Part shown: piece by piece, positions 63,773-64,000 of the stretch
Position numbering within the stretch: the stretch's first letter is position 1
Layout of the letters: every line of letters begins with the position of its first letter
Assembly: GCA_013032095.1 (NCBI GenBank)
Contig: WQBJ01000019.1
Location: forward strand, 1-64,000
DNA from: Ruegeria atlantica
GTDB taxonomy: Bacteria; Pseudomonadota; Alphaproteobacteria; Rhodobacterales; Rhodobacteraceae
DNA length: 64,000 nt
Reading direction: 5' to 3'
Position numbers and translations under genes: made by a program
Notes under the pieces: generated by a model
What the model was told of the DNA's origin: nothing
Databases searched by the model: none
Seen by the model: the letters and a program-made list of their open reading frames with translations, nothing else

Positions 63773-64000
63773 GACAGCAGGCTCTTGCCGGTCATCTCGG
63801 GCGGCTGCTCCAGGCCCATCAGTTGCAACAGGGTTGGTGCCAGATCGGACAGGCGTCCGTTGCGCAGCGTGGCACCTTCCGGCCCGCCGACCAGCGCCAC
63901 GGGCACCGGGTTGAGTGTATGCGCGGTGTGCGGTCCACCGGTTTCGGGGTCGACCATCATTTCGCAATTCCCGTGATCCGCCGTGACGATCATCGCGCCA
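63769..64000 (-). CDS. gpmI: 2,3-bisphosphoglycerate-independent phosphoglycerate mutase, C-terminal part
   Basis: Only the last 76 residues lie in the window; the gene continues past base 64000. [20 protein letters not shown] holds the Asp/His metal ligands of the alkaline-phosphatase-like domain. [16 protein letters not shown] contributes a further His, and the ending [19 protein letters not shown] is typical. It interconverts 3- and 2-phosphoglycerate in glycolysis. It starts the gpmI-envC-ctpA block. Confidence 0.95.
   Translation of the reverse strand, partial: GAMIVTADHGNCEMMVDPETGGPHTAHTLNPVPVALVGGPEGATLRNGRLSDLAPTLLQLMGLEQPPEMTGKSLLS

Noticed and set aside
63773-63967. 65-residue upstream extension of the EnvC-like frame
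   Set aside because: It is out-of-frame gpmI sequence; the chosen start yields a proper signal peptide and a 4-bp overlap.

Overview
The window looks like chromosomal DNA of a marine alphaproteobacterium of the Roseobacter group (Rhodobacterales). Coding density is high and GC is roughly 58-60%. The gene content fits: an accD-folC pair, a ctpA-envC-gpmI block, a large degenerate ABC/cyclic-nucleotide-domain protein, sthA, zapE, and many ABC importers paired with GntR regulators. The genus is not resolved from sequence alone.

Region 1 (1-2250) is mobile-element debris. It holds a 5' fragment of a GFA-type gene, a decayed group II intron whose reverse transcriptase carries a nonsense codon and at least two frameshifts, and the 5' part of an IS6-family transposase. 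The intron is inserted into the transposase at base 1999/2000.

Region 2 (2435-7335) is the most unusual part. Four same-strand genes encode a YcaO protein, a TfuA protein, an HExxH metallopeptidase and a roughly 282-residue protein ending in seven tandem SGAK(V/I/A) pentapeptides, closed by a strong terminator. I read this as a candidate ribosomal-peptide modification system: YcaO-TfuA as modifying enzymes (thioamidation by analogy), the repeat protein as substrate and the protease for maturation. The function is inferred.

Region 3 (7345-9866) holds a class III adenylate cyclase with a TPR tail and a GNAT acetyltransferase. Region 4 (10060-22587) is a divergent sugar-acid regulon built around a palindromic operator at 15227-15240. 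A sugar ABC importer and a UxaA-type dehydratase lie on the left. A GntR regulator, an aldose 1-dehydrogenase, FucU, a lactonase, two FAH-family enzymes, an aldehyde dehydrogenase and an SDR lie on the right. Together they form a non-phosphorylative L-fucose pathway (to pyruvate plus lactate) with a second branch suited to D-arabinose (to 2-oxoglutarate).

Region 5 (22595-31929) has phosphonoacetaldehyde dehydrogenase beside a remnant of phosphonoacetate hydrolase, then a GntR regulator and a dipeptide ABC importer operon with an M24 peptidase. An identical 19-bp operator sits at the promoters of both the regulator and the importer. Region 6 (32078-40158) is a LysR gene followed by a 1217-residue RTX/CHRD repeat protein with its own type I secretion ATPase and adaptor.

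Region 7 (40263-44013) is a glucosylglycerate compatible-solute module: GpgP- and GpgS-like synthesis genes facing a GH13 glucosylglycerate phosphorylase. Region 8 (44147-64000) is mainly conserved core: TetR/AEC transporter, formaldehyde detoxification (fghA), sthA, YaiI, a HAD hydrolase, MFS transporters, zapE, folC, accD, a CPBP protease overlapping a degenerate ABC-cNMP protein, two small Rhodobacterales proteins, ctpA, an envC-like gene and the 3' end of gpmI. No tRNA, rRNA or CRISPR array was seen.
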